64,000 nt of DNA from Psilocybe azurescens (Eukaryota > Basidiomycota > Agaricomycetes > Agaricales > Agrocybaceae). This document shows, in pieces, positions 1 to 11,075 of this stretch (within the stretch, counting starts at the first letter, position 1; each line of letters starts with the position of its first letter). The notes beneath the pieces were generated by a model. That model ran no database searches, was not told where the DNA came from, and saw only the letters and a list, made by a program, of their open reading frames with translations. The stretch covers positions 62,001 to 126,000 of the forward strand of contig JAJIRX010000557.1 of NCBI GenBank assembly GCA_023853785.1, in the 5' to 3' direction. The translations under genes and the position numbers were made by a program.

Positions 1-523
1 AACCTCACACTTCCAGCTACAACGGTGCCGCTTGGACCGCAGCTGCCATAAACCTGAGTCACTTTCATCTAAAGCGACTTGCCAATTACGCGGATACAGA
101 GCCAAATAACCCCTTGCTGCCTTTTTCTCGACTTGTCAGTGTCAACATCTATTAACACGAATCGCTATGATGCATGAAGGCTAAGTCCTATTCGGTAATA
201 AGTTCCGTGGCCAGTGGCTTGTAGACTCTTGTAGATCCTGTCGCCGGGCACTGGTTTCTATTACCTTTAATTGATCCATTTCCATTTCAGAGTGTCTATT
301 CAGTTTCTTGCAGCCTAGGTCTGTTAAATATCATAAAATTGGTTCTTGAGTACGAAGGTAGGTAATTCTAAGGTACATATACTGAAATGAAGACGAAGAG
401 GAGAAAGCTGTATTATTATAGCTGTGGAACAGTATGAAATCAAGAGGTACAATGAAGAAGGAAGACTGTTTTGAAAGCGGAATTAATAGACGAAGACACA
501 CAGTCGACTATTTAATAAGTCTT
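1..523. other. intergenic / 3' flank, no gene seen
   Basis: I found no conserved coding segment on either strand. The stretch probably includes the 3' UTR of the minus-strand phosphatase that ends at 524. Confidence 0.5.
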
Positions 524-1214
524 TTAGTAGGGCAATCCTGCAGCGCGGAGTCTGCGCTCCAGTTGGGTACGCCAGTTGACGTATATTCCATTGTTTCGTG
601 ATGGTGCGTACTGGCAAAGCTCGAACAAAACGAGCTGCTCCTGGAAGCCAGGATTTGGCCAGATATGATCGCGTGCTGAGTCAAGGATAAGATATTGAAA
701 GCGAGGAGCAATAAGTTTATCATACCAGTTCTGACGACATTGAGCGCTTGAGTAGAATTAATGCGGCGGGAGTACATTACTGCCAAAAGAAAAGTAAGTA
801 AGGGTTGTCTTGCTTGCGCGAGAATGTGCGTACAGTAAGCGGCAACGACCGCGGCGCTTCTAGAGATGCCTTGCACGCAGTGTACTAAGACTACTCCTCC
901 AGAGGCCAGAGCACGCTCGATGAAACGGCATGCCGCCGGCAAGTGGATCAAAAGATCCGCATAATCGACGTCTTGGATATTAATTCGTTGGTGGACGATA
1001 CCCGCTTCAGGAAGTTCTGCAGGGATAGGATCCGGGCAGACAGATAGAATATGAGTGATGCGGTTCTCTGCCAATGAACGTGTCGAACGCGCGGCCATGA
1101 TGCTATAGGACATATCACCGTTATTAGTGACTTATCAAATAAAAACGTGCAGAGCCACACTAACTTTCCCAGGAAAAGTCTGTTTTCGACAGCGTTGATA
1201 TTTTTCCAGACCAT
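524..1214 (-). CDS. dual-specificity protein phosphatase (DUSP)
   Basis: Predicted cytosolic or nuclear protein-tyrosine/serine phosphatase. Four exons join cleanly: 1214-1165, 1102-834, 779-726 and 675-524, giving 174 residues. The first exon gives a short N-terminus ending LFLGN, which splices to IMAARS. The catalytic loop is HCVQGISRS, a match to HCx5R(S/T) with Cys and Arg present. A general-acid Asp lies upstream in a QDVDYADL segment. The C-terminal part carries the family helix (RTARDHIWPNPGFQEQL), typical of small DUSPs that have only the catalytic domain. All introns are GT-AG and 50-62 nt. The substrate cannot be inferred. No kinase-interaction (CH2) domain is visible, which fits an atypical DUSP. 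Confidence 0.92.
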
Positions 1215-3291
1215 TTTTGAAGAGTGACTCTTGACTAAACTCGACGACTTGGTGGGTTTTTTGGATGACTTTCTTGTTCATTATGGCGCTTGTTATGTAC
1301 CCGCCCAATACAAGGCGGAATCGACCAGTCCCGAATCGTGGCGGAGGTATACACATCCGTGAAGAGCTCTAAGCATAAGCCTTGCTTGCAAGATTGACAA
1401 AAAATGAGGGACTGAATGCAGTGTCAGGTACTCTGAGTGAGATCACAGCAAGCAAATCTGGTGAATGCAGAGGCGGTGCAGACCCTTTGGTTTTCGTAAT
1501 AAACACAAATAGCTGCTCCGTGCCTGCCGCTTAACTACACGTGGGATACCTATTTTGGAAAGGACTTCGGGAAACGATTGAATGTCTATGGCGGTTATAT
1601 GGCGGTGTCCCCACGTTTTCCCAATGACAACCAGAGTTCTTGTTCTGCGTCCGAACATAGACGCCCCTCAATCTTCTTCGGACATCTAGATTACCGGAAT
1701 ATTGCGTAAATTCACGACATGATAAGCGCCAATGTACTTGCTGACCTCATTAATTGAGCAACAATTTTACAATTTCATCCGTTAAATGGAAGCCTCATTC
1801 CATTGTTTCTTTTCTAGTCGCAAAATAAAACATATCTCGCCGAACCAGATTTTACTAAATTTCGGGATTTGCTCATCGCGGTCCCAGAAACTTGGCTTTC
1901 GTGGAGGTACGTCGACGTCTGGTATTCATGGAAGCATGAAAAGTTGGAGAAGTGATGGTGTTCCGCCTTGATCGATGGCACTCAGTTTTTCATGAACATT
2001 AACTGTCATTCATTTCATGTTAATCGCGATTTGCCACGTTGGGGAACATGACCTTTACACGAGTAACACCAAGAGCTCAGGGCATAAGGCTGCCAACTTG
2101 ATGCATGCGTATCGACTGGCGGATGCAACGAGGCAATGTTACGTAATGTCGATTTTCAATAAGTACTGCAAGGCTATTAATGGATGTCAGCTGTGCGCGA
2201 CATTGATACCGACAATTATACTTCATTCCCCAACTACCACCACCTGCTTTACTGTTTATCGGTCGTGTATAGGTTCTGCAGTCATTCATGAAGATAGAAT
2301 GGTCATCCAACGTGAGCTTTGGTGGGCTTCTATAGCCTCAGCTACGCCTTGACTGAACCCAGATGCTGACGCCACGTTTTAGTTCTATCCAGATGGAAGG
2401 AGACGAAACCCTCCTCCGTCGACGATGCATGGATGGCTTGCCAAAATGAGAGGGACATTAATAGGCAATGAAGAATTGCGATCGAGAGTAAGGATTCGTT
2501 GTGATGATGTCACTATGGCCCCAGACTGAGGTTTGTGTTTGGCTCGCAGGGTATGCGGGAAATGAAGGCAGCCTGTGCAGAACGACGGCGTCAGGCGGCG
2601 AAGAAAAGGCAACATGCCGCCCACACTGGGAAGAGCCTGTTCTCTTTTTAGGTTTTGTAAAGGGTAGCAACAGCAAGCAACAGCACCACCGGTCAGGCAG
2701 ACCTCGAGGAACTGCGCAAGGGAAGAGACAGGACTCCCAAGGAGCCAGATTGGTTAGACCTCCATTAAAGCCATCCGGTGCAATACACCACTCCAGCCAT
2801 CGTAGCCAACGACAAGGCTCACATCAGTCACAACAGACCCGTCCAAGCGGTCAACACAGATCAAGCCGACGATGAGGCCTTGCTTTTGTATACTGGGTTT
2901 CTTCTTGAATAGAGAGGCCTAGTGTTTCAGTTATCTGGTGGATATTTATTTCAGATTGTAATTCGTGCCCAGATTTTGTTAATATTTTGAGGTACGATAC
3001 GGACATACCTAGTACATGGAGATCTCATTTAGAACGCCGCGTTTTATTATTTTGCTTTCGCCTGTTCTCCTGTAGTTTTATCTTTGACATTAACTTAAAA
3101 ATGTTCTTTTGAGATGAATAGAGATGAATTGACTTGTGGATGAGTTGTGTCTGATACATGGTTGGACGAAAAGACAGCTGAAGACTCAGGATTCGGAGTT
3201 AAACACAGCCTTTGGCGTCTAGTTATAATAGGGCCAAAGATTGTGACTGGTTTGTACGTAAGCCAGGCTGAGTCTGGGCGCTCATGCTACG
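1215..3291. other. gene-poor stretch with coding-like fragments
   Basis: No complete gene could be supported. A minus-strand open stretch at 1443-1658 begins MFGRRTRTLVVIGK and could be an upstream exon of something, but I found no partner exon. Between about 2530 and 2915 (+) there are coding-like pieces in different frames (REMKAACAERRRQ, then EELRKGRDRTPKEPDW, then a piece ending LLLYTGFLLE). This looks like an unrecognised gene with introns or frame breaks, or a decayed one. No family was recognised. Confidence 0.35.
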
Positions 3292-3440
3292 GCGTCTGCC
3301 CTTAAAATTAGACTTTTTAACTTGATGCTATGCAATTGAACATCTCTCGAATCTTGATCCTACACATCTATTATTGTAGAAAGGGATCACACTTGCGATG
3401 CGTCATCTGAGTCTGTTTAGATCCTGGTAGGCGCTCAAGG
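3292..3440. repeat. direct repeat, copy 1 (about 149 bp)
   Basis: Nearly identical to 3444-3592, offset about 152 bp. It starts at gcgtctgccc and runs to the gcgctcaagg end. Copies differ by a few substitutions and one base in a T run. A shorter echo of the repeat end (gcgctca...gcgtc) precedes copy 1 at about 3278-3296, so the array may have been longer. Confidence 0.9.
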
Positions 3441-3443
3441 ACA

Positions 3444-3592
3444 GCGTCTTCTCTTAAAATTAGACTTTTAACTTGATGCTATGCAATTGAACACCTCTCG
3501 AATCTTGATCCTACACATCTATTATTGTAGAAAGGGATCACACTTGCGATGCGTCATATGAGTCTGTTTAGATCCTGATAGGCGCTCAAGGG
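3444..3592. repeat. direct repeat, copy 2 (about 149 bp)
   Basis: Second copy of the tandem duplication. It shares the core ttgatcctacacatctatta and the gatcacacttgcgatgcgtc segment with copy 1. No ORF spans the two copies, and no inverted termini are visible. Confidence 0.9.
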
Positions 3593-4573
3593 ATGATCCC
3601 TCCCTGAATTCCCCGCCGCCTCTCCCGTTTACCTTCCGAACAATTGTGAAATAACCAAATCCCATATAATTGATCGTAATGCTATTTTTCTTAACATGCC
3701 ACTGCCCGTCTATGATCTTTTGTTGAGGTACATTTCTCGACTCCGGCCATATCTCACGGTAGACTCGGGTGCATCAGATCCATTCAGGATTACAATGGGG
3801 TAAGCTTTCATCCTACCTATCAGTAAAACATATCACCTCTATGGGATAAGTTATTATGCGTTCGAAACGAATTCCTTCACGGAAGAAAGGGAATGAGAAG
3901 CTGAAGAGAGGGCGAGAACAAATTATTCGTGAGACACGAATCTTTTGTGGGTGCGGAGGGCTTTGGCGGCTGGTCGGAAGGGACCCAAAAGTCGGGTCAC
4001 GTGAACGACCGAACTCGCGAGAGGCGACGCGAAATGCACGCGAAAGCGAAATGAGAAGATTGTGGGCCGCCAAAGGCCTGAGCGGTTGGGAAACCAAGTG
4101 GGAAAGCCGAATCGGAAACCAAGTGGCTTTACCAAGCACTGAAAAAAAAGGGAAGAGGTGGGAGGGAGCAAAAAATAAAGAGATTACGGTTTGAGCTTAT
4201 GAAAAGAGAAAATGAAAATCTCTAAGAACAAGGAAGGGCCGAGAGACTCGGAGAGAGGTAGGGAAAACTAGAGGCCCAAAGGTTTATGTATTTATGAATA
4301 TAATACTCGATATTAAAGAAGCTGCGAAAGCTGATGAAAATCATTAAACGTCAGGATGAGGCCTTAATGAAAATCCCGAAAGGGAATTCCTACTTCTCAC
4401 TTGTTCCTTATCCGTAGATGAGTATGGCTGCGCCCTCATCGCGGAACTTTTTCTGTTGGTTTCCATCCCAACTGCGCCCGGCTCACCATGACGTAATGGT
4501 AAAGCACTACATACATAAGTAAGGAAAGTTTCGTTATTCTCACCAATAGCGCTGGCCGCTACGGTGCTTTAGC
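3593..4573. other. intergenic, purine-rich, no gene seen
   Basis: Purine-rich between about 3850 and 4260. The overlapping open stretches there are low-complexity and lack any family resemblance, so I left them out. The last 100 bp probably contain the promoter and leader of the membrane protein starting at 4574. Confidence 0.45.
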
Positions 4574-5099
4574 ATGCCACCTTCAACCTCGTTGACGAGA
4601 TCTATCAATGTCCTGCACGGATTTTCTCTCTTCTTCGCATTACTTATTCTCATAATTTCAATTTTCGATTGCGGCATCTTTTCGGTAAGTACTTTGCTTT
4701 CTCATTATTTCTACACTGTCGCTGACCATTGTGCTATAGCTATGCTTGAACCCTCTTTTCGCTTTAATCACGATTGGGTATCACACTACCATGTTATTGC
4801 TGGCATACAAGAAACCCGAAGACGCTCCGATTTTGCCGGTCGGATACATCATAACTCCCTACGTCCTATCTTTGACATGGCTTGGTGCTTATATTGCCAT
4901 GTCCCTGGTCCTCTCCAGTCGAGAAACAGCCATACAAATCTTCGACCTTCATATTTTGGTCCCTCGAAAGCTATGGATACCCCAAAAGATCCAAATGATG
5001 CTTGATCCTTTGGAATGTTTCATCATCTCAAGTATCGCCATTAGAAGTACGATTGAACGTCGGCAGCTGCGGTGTCAGGAATCAAAAGAGCCAGTATGA
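4574..5099 (+). CDS. small multi-pass membrane protein, unknown function
   Basis: Two exons, 4574-4684 and 4740-5099, join in phase 0 across a 55-nt GT-AG intron (gtaagt...tatag) to give about 156 residues. Hydrophobic segments lie near residues 10-32, 38-62, 75-105 and in the DPLECFIISSIAI region near the C-terminus. This gives three to four helices, like the short MARVEL-like or DUF-type membrane proteins common in Agaricomycetes. The last hydrophilic part is uncertain: an alternative splice near 5050 could extend the protein into a Lys-rich tail. I do not recognise a family. Start chosen at the first ATG in frame with the conserved-looking hydrophobic block. Confidence 0.55.
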
Positions 5100-5321
5100 T
5101 GGTAGAAACAGTCATGAAAAATGGAAAGAATCGGGTCCAGAAGGTAAGCAATTGTGAAATATCGAAAAAACGGTTCGACTCAAGTCGTTCCAAATTTACT
5201 GACGAAAGCAACGAGAAGCTCGGGGATGTCCAGTCAACCCCTTGGGATATTCACCATCCGTTCTGTAACAAAAGAAAACACATGTTCAGGACTATATCCT
5301 CGAATAGATTGAAGTAGATTA

Positions 5322-6371
5322 TTATGTAGGTATGGGTTGGTTGGTTGTCGTTGTGTTCTCCAATCCGTCCGCTGCTGGATGGCTTTTCTTCTTCCGCCTT
5401 CTTCGCTTCTTTTTGGGACTCGTCGACGGCGTCGTAGGTTCACATTCAGATCCGGGGTCGCTTGGTGGTCCAGTTAAATTAAGCAACGGCACCTTCAGTA
5501 GATCGGAACGAAGTGTTTTCCGCAAACCCGTTTGTGTAGAAGAGGCTTCGACGGCCTCTTGTAATGTCCCCTTGCACTTTCTGCTCATGAATATACAATG
5601 AGTAATTTGTAGAGATCCGCATATGTCAACAGACACACTTACTTGGACAACGCGGAGAGGTCGGCGGTATTTCCAATGATGTGTTTACCTTCGAAGGAGG
5701 TGGGGCCTTCTGCACTGAAATATCCATAGCATCCGTTATATGCTTGATTTTTGACCGCTTCTTTTTGCTCTTGGGAGGAGAAACGTCCGTTTTGTCAGCA
5801 CTGTTAAGTATGCGCTCGATTTCATCAGAGCTCTCGATAGCCAAGTCATTTCGAGGTGGAACAGAAAGGTCAGGCTTGACGATAGTAGTCTCAGTATCCT
5901 TATTCTGCTTCTTCTTTCCGTGTACCACGTCAAACGGGTCGAACCGAGCCTTCTTCTTGATGGCCACCACCTTGCTTTCACTTTCATCGTCGGACGCCGT
6001 TTTCAAGGGGCCAACATCGACCTCTTCCCTTGAGCGTTTGGATCCTGTCAGTTTGCCCCTAAGACGAGCTGTCTCCCGGGTTTGAATTTGCATGCCTTCT
6101 AGTATGGCAGCCCCCACACCTAGTCTTGACAATTTCCCAAGTCAATATAGTCGCCCGCAGTTTGGTTACGAAACCACGCACCCTACCTAGGCGGTCTTTT
6201 CATATAGTCTGTGAGTTCTTGTTCAAGATTTTTCCGTCGAGAGTTTGTCGGAAATTTGTGCGGTTCCATCCATGAGGAAACAAGGCCTTGGGCAAATGAC
6301 ATCGACAGGTCGATTTGGGCTTGAAGAGCCTCGGTATCCACAGACTCTTCATCTATTAATTCAACATTCAT
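5322..6371 (-). CDS. nuclear Lys-rich protein, DUF3245-like
   Basis: The N-terminus begins MNVELIDEES. A helical segment (SMSFAQGLVSSWM) leads to the motif RPPRLGVGAA, formed exactly across a 55-nt intron; this R-P-x-R-L-G-V-G-A signature resembles the fungal DUF3245 family. The rest is Lys/Ser-rich with basic clusters (KKKRRRRKKK near the C-terminus) that look like nuclear localisation signals. The second intron (about 5600-5650) only keeps frame with a weak GTGTGT donor. The canonical GTAAGT donor would work if the AAA run at 5578-5580 had one more base. It is divergent from the Gemin2-like gene, with 206 bp between starts. The family call is from memory of the motif; the molecular role is unknown. 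Confidence 0.6.
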
Positions 6372-6577
6372 CAAGGCGCAAAGTATTACAGATAGATCCA
6401 CGCAAAAAGAGCTGTTCGATGCCGAGAAGAAGGTGGTAGTCGATTGTTAAGGTGTTTGGAAAGTTTTGGGATCGGAGACAAACTTCGGGCACGCGATTAG
6501 TTTATGTAACATTTACTCGACTTTCATTTGCTATATCTTCAAACTATTCTTTGATAAATAACGCAAATAACCACTCT
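6372..6577. promoter_or_regulatory. shared divergent promoter region (DUF3245-like / Gemin2-like)
   Basis: 206 bp separate the two start codons, so both promoters must lie here or overlap the leaders. No clear TATA box was seen. Confidence 0.5.
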
Positions 6578-7926
6578 ATGTCATCGTTCAAACGCAAGAG
6601 GGCAGAATTAGATGACTCGGATGAGGAAGAACCAGCGTACGGGAAACAAATTCTTCCGGTTGCAAACCTTCCAGACGACTTCAATGATGAACCCATGGAT
6701 GGGCTGCAATATCTCTTCATGGTGAGGTTAGTAGGTTCTACTTACACCTCAAGAAATGACCTCTGACCTCTATTTGTAGACGCGATGCTCGAAAATTGCC
6801 AGGAACCGTACGTGTAGACAATCCCTATGAGAAACCACCGGCACCAATGACAGTGGAGAGCTTGACCGAGTCACTTCCCGGTCCTTCTCAATTGCCTCTA
6901 GAGAGTTGGCGAGAAACTTTTGAATACCGTTTCCAAAACTTTCGTAAAGTGAGCCTTATATCCCCAGCAAACTGTACATGCAAATCATGCAAACTAGAGC
7001 TAATATAATCTGTATACTTTTAGAACTTCAATCAACCAACAATACATGTGGGTACCGCAAATCCTGGGCCTCGGGGACTGATGCCGGACAAAAAGATAGA
7101 GATATGTGGTGGGCTTTCTTGTCGGGGAGGCCGGAACCAGAATGGAATCCGTCAAAGAAAGCTAGGACCAAGTTGAAATGCAATTCGACAGTTTCTCAAG
7201 GAATGCGTGCATGGACAGAAGAAGCATCATCCCATGGACCATCAGTAGTATCCCCTTACAATTCGTGGCAACAAGCCAACGACGAAGGAGAGGTCGAACA
7301 AGTACTTAGAATCAATGCTGCTGAGACTCTGCCGAGCCCTGTCGGCACACCTGTCCCTCTTGACTACCTTGAAAGCCTCAGCCAACCTAACTCAATGGTC
7401 AGCCCTCCCACTTCTTTTCTTCCTGAGGAAATTTTAATTCCACGGGAACCCACGACCGTACTTTTGAAATTGATTGATGAGGTTCACTATCCACCCTTTT
7501 CTCCTGCGTTGTTATGAACTTACATGCACTGGTTGTTTTAGCGGGTGGCTTTGCACCTATTGATGTATTTCACTCACTGGATCAATGTTTATCTCAAAAC
7601 GCCCGAATCCCAGGCTCATCTACCGACAGAATGCCACGCTAGGTGGATATTTGCCTTATTATCAAGGATCGATGATTTTATATCGTCGGACGACATCCAC
7701 CTTCTGCGAAAGCTTGCCCGGGCATGTCTTGCATTGCTTGAGCATGTCAATCAGCAACAACAGTCGCCATCCTGGCACCGACAACTAGCTTCCTCCAAAA
7801 AAAATCAGCGAAACCGCTTGTTGGATTATCATCACGACGATTGCTGGTGTTTGGAAGCAAAGAGATCTCTGGATGGATGCCGAAGACATTTTGAAGAAGC
7901 TTCAATCTTGTCCTCCTGTTGTGTAA
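6578..7926 (+). CDS. GEMIN2: Gemin2/SIP1-like SMN-complex protein
   Basis: Predicted assembly factor that helps load Sm proteins onto spliceosomal snRNAs. Exons: 6578-6726, 6780-6943, 7024-7481, then from 7542. Family landmarks are DGLQYLFMVRRDARKLP near the N-terminus, RDMWWAFLSGRPEPEW in the middle, RWIFALLSRIDDFISS with a following LRKLARACLALL helix, and the C-terminal ending WKQRDLWMDAEDIL. The A8 run at 7797-7804 shifts the frame by one; with seven A the reading continues SKKISETACW into the conserved C-terminus. A 46-nt weak-donor intron (GTCGCC) is a less likely explanation. Distant in sequence from yeast Brr1 but with the same order of blocks. Confidence 0.8.
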
Positions 7927-8369
7927 AATAAAACACGTTCATATAGCCTGATATTTTGCACTCTTCGCCACTTCTCACTCGTACCCTTGGTAAATATCCT
8001 TATACGAATTCCTGTACATGTCTGGTGTATTTTATATTTGCTGATGAGTCGACCTTGTAGTTGGCTTTATGGCACTCTTCACTGTCCACTTTGCGATCGT
8101 TGCTTTCTATGCGTGCGTCTTCTGGTGGCTGCTCACAATCTTCGTCACAATGGGGCAGAAGTGGCGCAGTCAGTTGGGACGCAATACTCTCTGCGCAGCA
8201 GTCAAATATGGAAGACGTCGGTTAATTACTGTACTGCGTGCACAAGCGTACTGTCAGATCTTAATGTGCATGAAGCTCATTAAATAAATCTGCTTGAAAG
8301 AAGGAAAGGTTGATACAATCGTTCATGGTAAGTTGTTATCAAGCCTTGCGAGAATCAATATATTCTTCA

Positions 8370-9441
8370 TTAAGAGACTTTTTCAATCGAGAGATGCCAT
8401 ACGGGTTCTCGAACCATCTTCGCCGATAAGATCAATACAATGAATTTGTCGTGAGAATGAAGAAAAACATACAATTGGAACGATGACTGGTTTGCCGTAC
8501 CAATCTGGGTTGTCGTCTCCTAGGCAGACCTCTGCTACAGTTCTGAACCCGTGAGACATATAAAACTCTGTATTATTGATGTTACTAGACTGAAGCCAGA
8601 TGGATTGGCCCAATATATCGGCCTAAATCTGTTGAGATGTATATCAATTGCCGATTACACCACCATTGCTTACAGTTCTTGTGATAGACTCGAGCAGAGC
8701 GCCACCGTAGCCCTGACTTTGATTTTGTGGATCCGTAGCCAACAGGTTTACGTAGATCATTTCGCGAATACGGTCACCTAAGGTTTCCGAGATGACTACC
8801 TCTGATTTCCGAGCAAACTCTTTGTTTCTCTGGAATTAAAAGGACAGTTGCAGCCTTTCATCAGGGTCAAGCCCAATCATTTAAATACAGACCTTGCGGG
8901 CTTCTTTGACGCCAATGTTTTTGGCTGCTGTCGTGAGCAAAGTCGTTATCAATTCTGTTATCACGTTAACTGGAGTCCTGGGGCCTGCTTCAGAAGGAGT
9001 TCTTATATGAAGTGTCTAGAAACAATATCATATTCCAAAAATTATGTGGACACTCACGCGACAATTATTGCTGTACCTGCGTTGATAGTGAGGACAATCT
9101 TTGTCCGCAACCACATCATCAGAAATGATGCACTGATAATTTTGTGAGCAGTTCGAGAAGGCTTTTGGTCCTATATATATGATTCCACTATCAATGAATG
9201 CGCGCTAGTGTCTATAGTTTTCGAATAATTACGGCACGAAGGTATATGGTGAGAGGATCTTCCAAAAATGCATCAAAGGCCGTCCCCGCTGCTTTCCAGG
9301 TATCGCCTGCGACGTGAATGCGTCAACCTTTCGAATTGGAACAGAGGTATTTGTCTTGCCTGATTTCAAAGGAACGACCGAGTGATGCAGAAGTGAAACT
9401 TCCATAGAGCATGAAGAAGCCACATCTACGGTGTAAGCCAT
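8370..9441 (-). CDS. GNAT-family N-acetyltransferase
   Basis: Predicted acetyl-CoA-dependent acyltransferase; substrate unknown. Six exons are supported, ending at TAA 8370-8372. Recognisable parts are the N-terminal helix AAGTAFDAFLEDPLTIYLRA, the segment YVNLLATDPQNQSQGYGGALL, which carries the acetyl-CoA loop Q-S-Q-G-Y-G-G (motif A, usually Q/RxxGxG/A), and the C-terminal strand pair NTEFYMSHGFRTVAEV. Splices such as KEARK|RNKEF and SITRT|ADILG keep frame. In exon 1 the frame breaks by one base at CC 9306-9307 (plus strand): one more C would give TSQGDTWKAAG. The start ATG at 9439-9441 is the first in frame; a second Met 11 codons later is possible. Confidence 0.82.
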
Positions 9442-10124
9442 GATGAGAGTTCAGAGCCAGTGTTTGTGGTGTATACAGCGAGGCCAGTTTATAAGCATTG
9501 CGTTTACTGCGGGTATGCGGCAACCCTTCGGTAAGAGGATTAGAAGGGGTTTCGACCTCGACAAATGTGGATGTTTAGCCGACTGACTGCGCTCCAGTGT
9601 TCGGTGTATACTATACAAAACGAATCCTGACTTTGTTCATACTTAAAGATTGAGCGCGAATGCAAGATCTTTTGATAAAGCACACTTACGGTTGGCCACT
9701 CATATTTAGCGTGGAAAGCATGGTGTCATTGAAGCGGCCTAAGATAGCCATCGGGATTTTATTTTTGATGCTCGTAACCTCAAGCCATTTTCGGTTATCG
9801 ACGGTGAGGGCCGTCGTTGTGCATACGAGGGCTTCGAGGCGCAGGCGAGCACCTGGGTGGCATGTCGAAAGGTGTGAAGGTCATCTATGCCCGGAACTGG
9901 CATTCATCGCCTGCCACCTCAGTCCTCGCCGCTGACGCCGCTGACGCCGCTGCCTGGTGCCAGCTCAAAGAGTGTGTGCACGTGACTAAAATTAAACGGT
10001 CAGGAGCATTTTGAATAAAAAGAAGACATGAAGAATTTTCACGTCCTTCATTTAGTTCTCTTCCCTCGTCTTGTAAATTTCCTTTCCTTCTTTATCTTCC
10101 CCTAATATCCACCTCTATCACGAA
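9442..10124. other. intergenic, no gene seen
   Basis: Contains promoter regions of the GNAT gene and of the wall protein starting at 10125. Open stretches at 9660-10014 (+) overlap in two frames without family resemblance. A short ctgacgccg repeat lies near 9930-9955. Confidence 0.4.
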
Positions 10125-10891
10125 ATGCGTTCCGTCGCCCTCCTCCCTTGCCTTTGCCTCCTCTGCCTTTGCATATACCGTACTTACCCCCAACGGTTCT
10201 CAAGGATGGACCAACCAGGGTGCCCAACCGTGTGTTTCCATGTTTCTTCTGCATATGCATCCTTAGCTAAAGATCAACTTTGAATATACAGTCTGACGTG
10301 GCAACACGTAGATACCGACAGGCAAAACTTCACCGCTCTTCTCGTTAATCAAGTCTGTATTGTTCAACGAGTTTCACCACGCTGTGCTCATGGCATATAT
10401 GATCAAATTTTCCGTAGAACATCACTGGCTTCGACCCTCAGGTCCTACAAGCTTTGGTCAACGGCACCGATGGGTCGGCTAAGTTGAATCCTCCCAGCGG
10501 TGGATGGCCCACGGGCAGTCATTTCCGTGTTAACCTCGTTCAGGATCCAAACAATCTCAATACCATTTTGGCACAATCACTTGAATTCACAATAAGTCCG
10601 TCTACCTCAAGTGTTTCCTCGACGTGCGTACCTACCCTACAAGTTTCCTATTTTTTATTTTTTATTATTTACTGAATCCTTGCTTTGGTTGTAACTATCA
10701 GCGGCACCAGCTCTGGAACGGCCACTGGCACTACGATCCCAAACACTGCTGCTGGTACAACCCCTAGTAACACACCTGATGGCTCGACTGGAACAGATCC
10801 TATTACTGTTCCTACCAGCGCCGCAACTGGTCACAGTGTACAGATCGGCCTTCTGACCTTCCTCTCATTCATGGGATTCGCTCTCGCCTGA
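10125..10891 (+). CDS. Kre9/Knh1-type GPI-anchored cell-wall protein
   Basis: Secreted Ser/Thr-rich protein with an N-terminal Kre9/Knh1-type domain: AYTVLTPNGSQGWTNQGAQP, then LTWQHVDTDRQNFTALLVNQ, then NITGFDPQVLQ and FRVNLVQDPNN. The C-terminal half is Ser/Thr/Gly-rich and ends in a hydrophobic stretch (VQIGLLTFLSFMGFALA), as expected for a GPI-attachment signal. Introns follow GAQP, VNQ and SSVSST. The signal peptide is broken by one base at CCC 10145-10147: MRSVALL continues correctly as LAFASSAFA with one fewer C. This family is associated with beta-1,6-glucan and wall organisation; the exact role is inference. Confidence 0.8.
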
Positions 10892-11075
10892 ATTTGTCCT
10901 CGTAGAAGGGCGTCCTTTCCTTTCACTTTGATTCCATTCTTAGGTGTATGTTAATATACCTTGGTTGAGCCGGACAATTATACTTACTTTGCGTAAATCA
11001 TACTGTTGGTTAATTATGTACTTCGCTACATAGAACATTCTTCCAACGTGATGGACACTTGCTTCTAGGCTATAA

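Noticed and set aside
3813..4194. Overlapping ORFs on both strands
   Set aside because: Purine-rich low-complexity sequence; translations lack any conserved pattern.
6575..6726. Possibility that exon 1 of the Gemin2-like gene extends upstream to 6452 in the same frame
   Set aside because: The upstream part is pyrimidine-rich leader-like sequence without resemblance; the ATG at 6578 starts the basic KRKRAELDDSDEEE segment.
8069..8287. Plus-strand open stretch beginning MALFTVHFAIVAFYACV
   Set aside because: Hydrophobic start but overlapping open frames, no partner exon and no family resemblance; likely chance in the Gemin2 3' flank.
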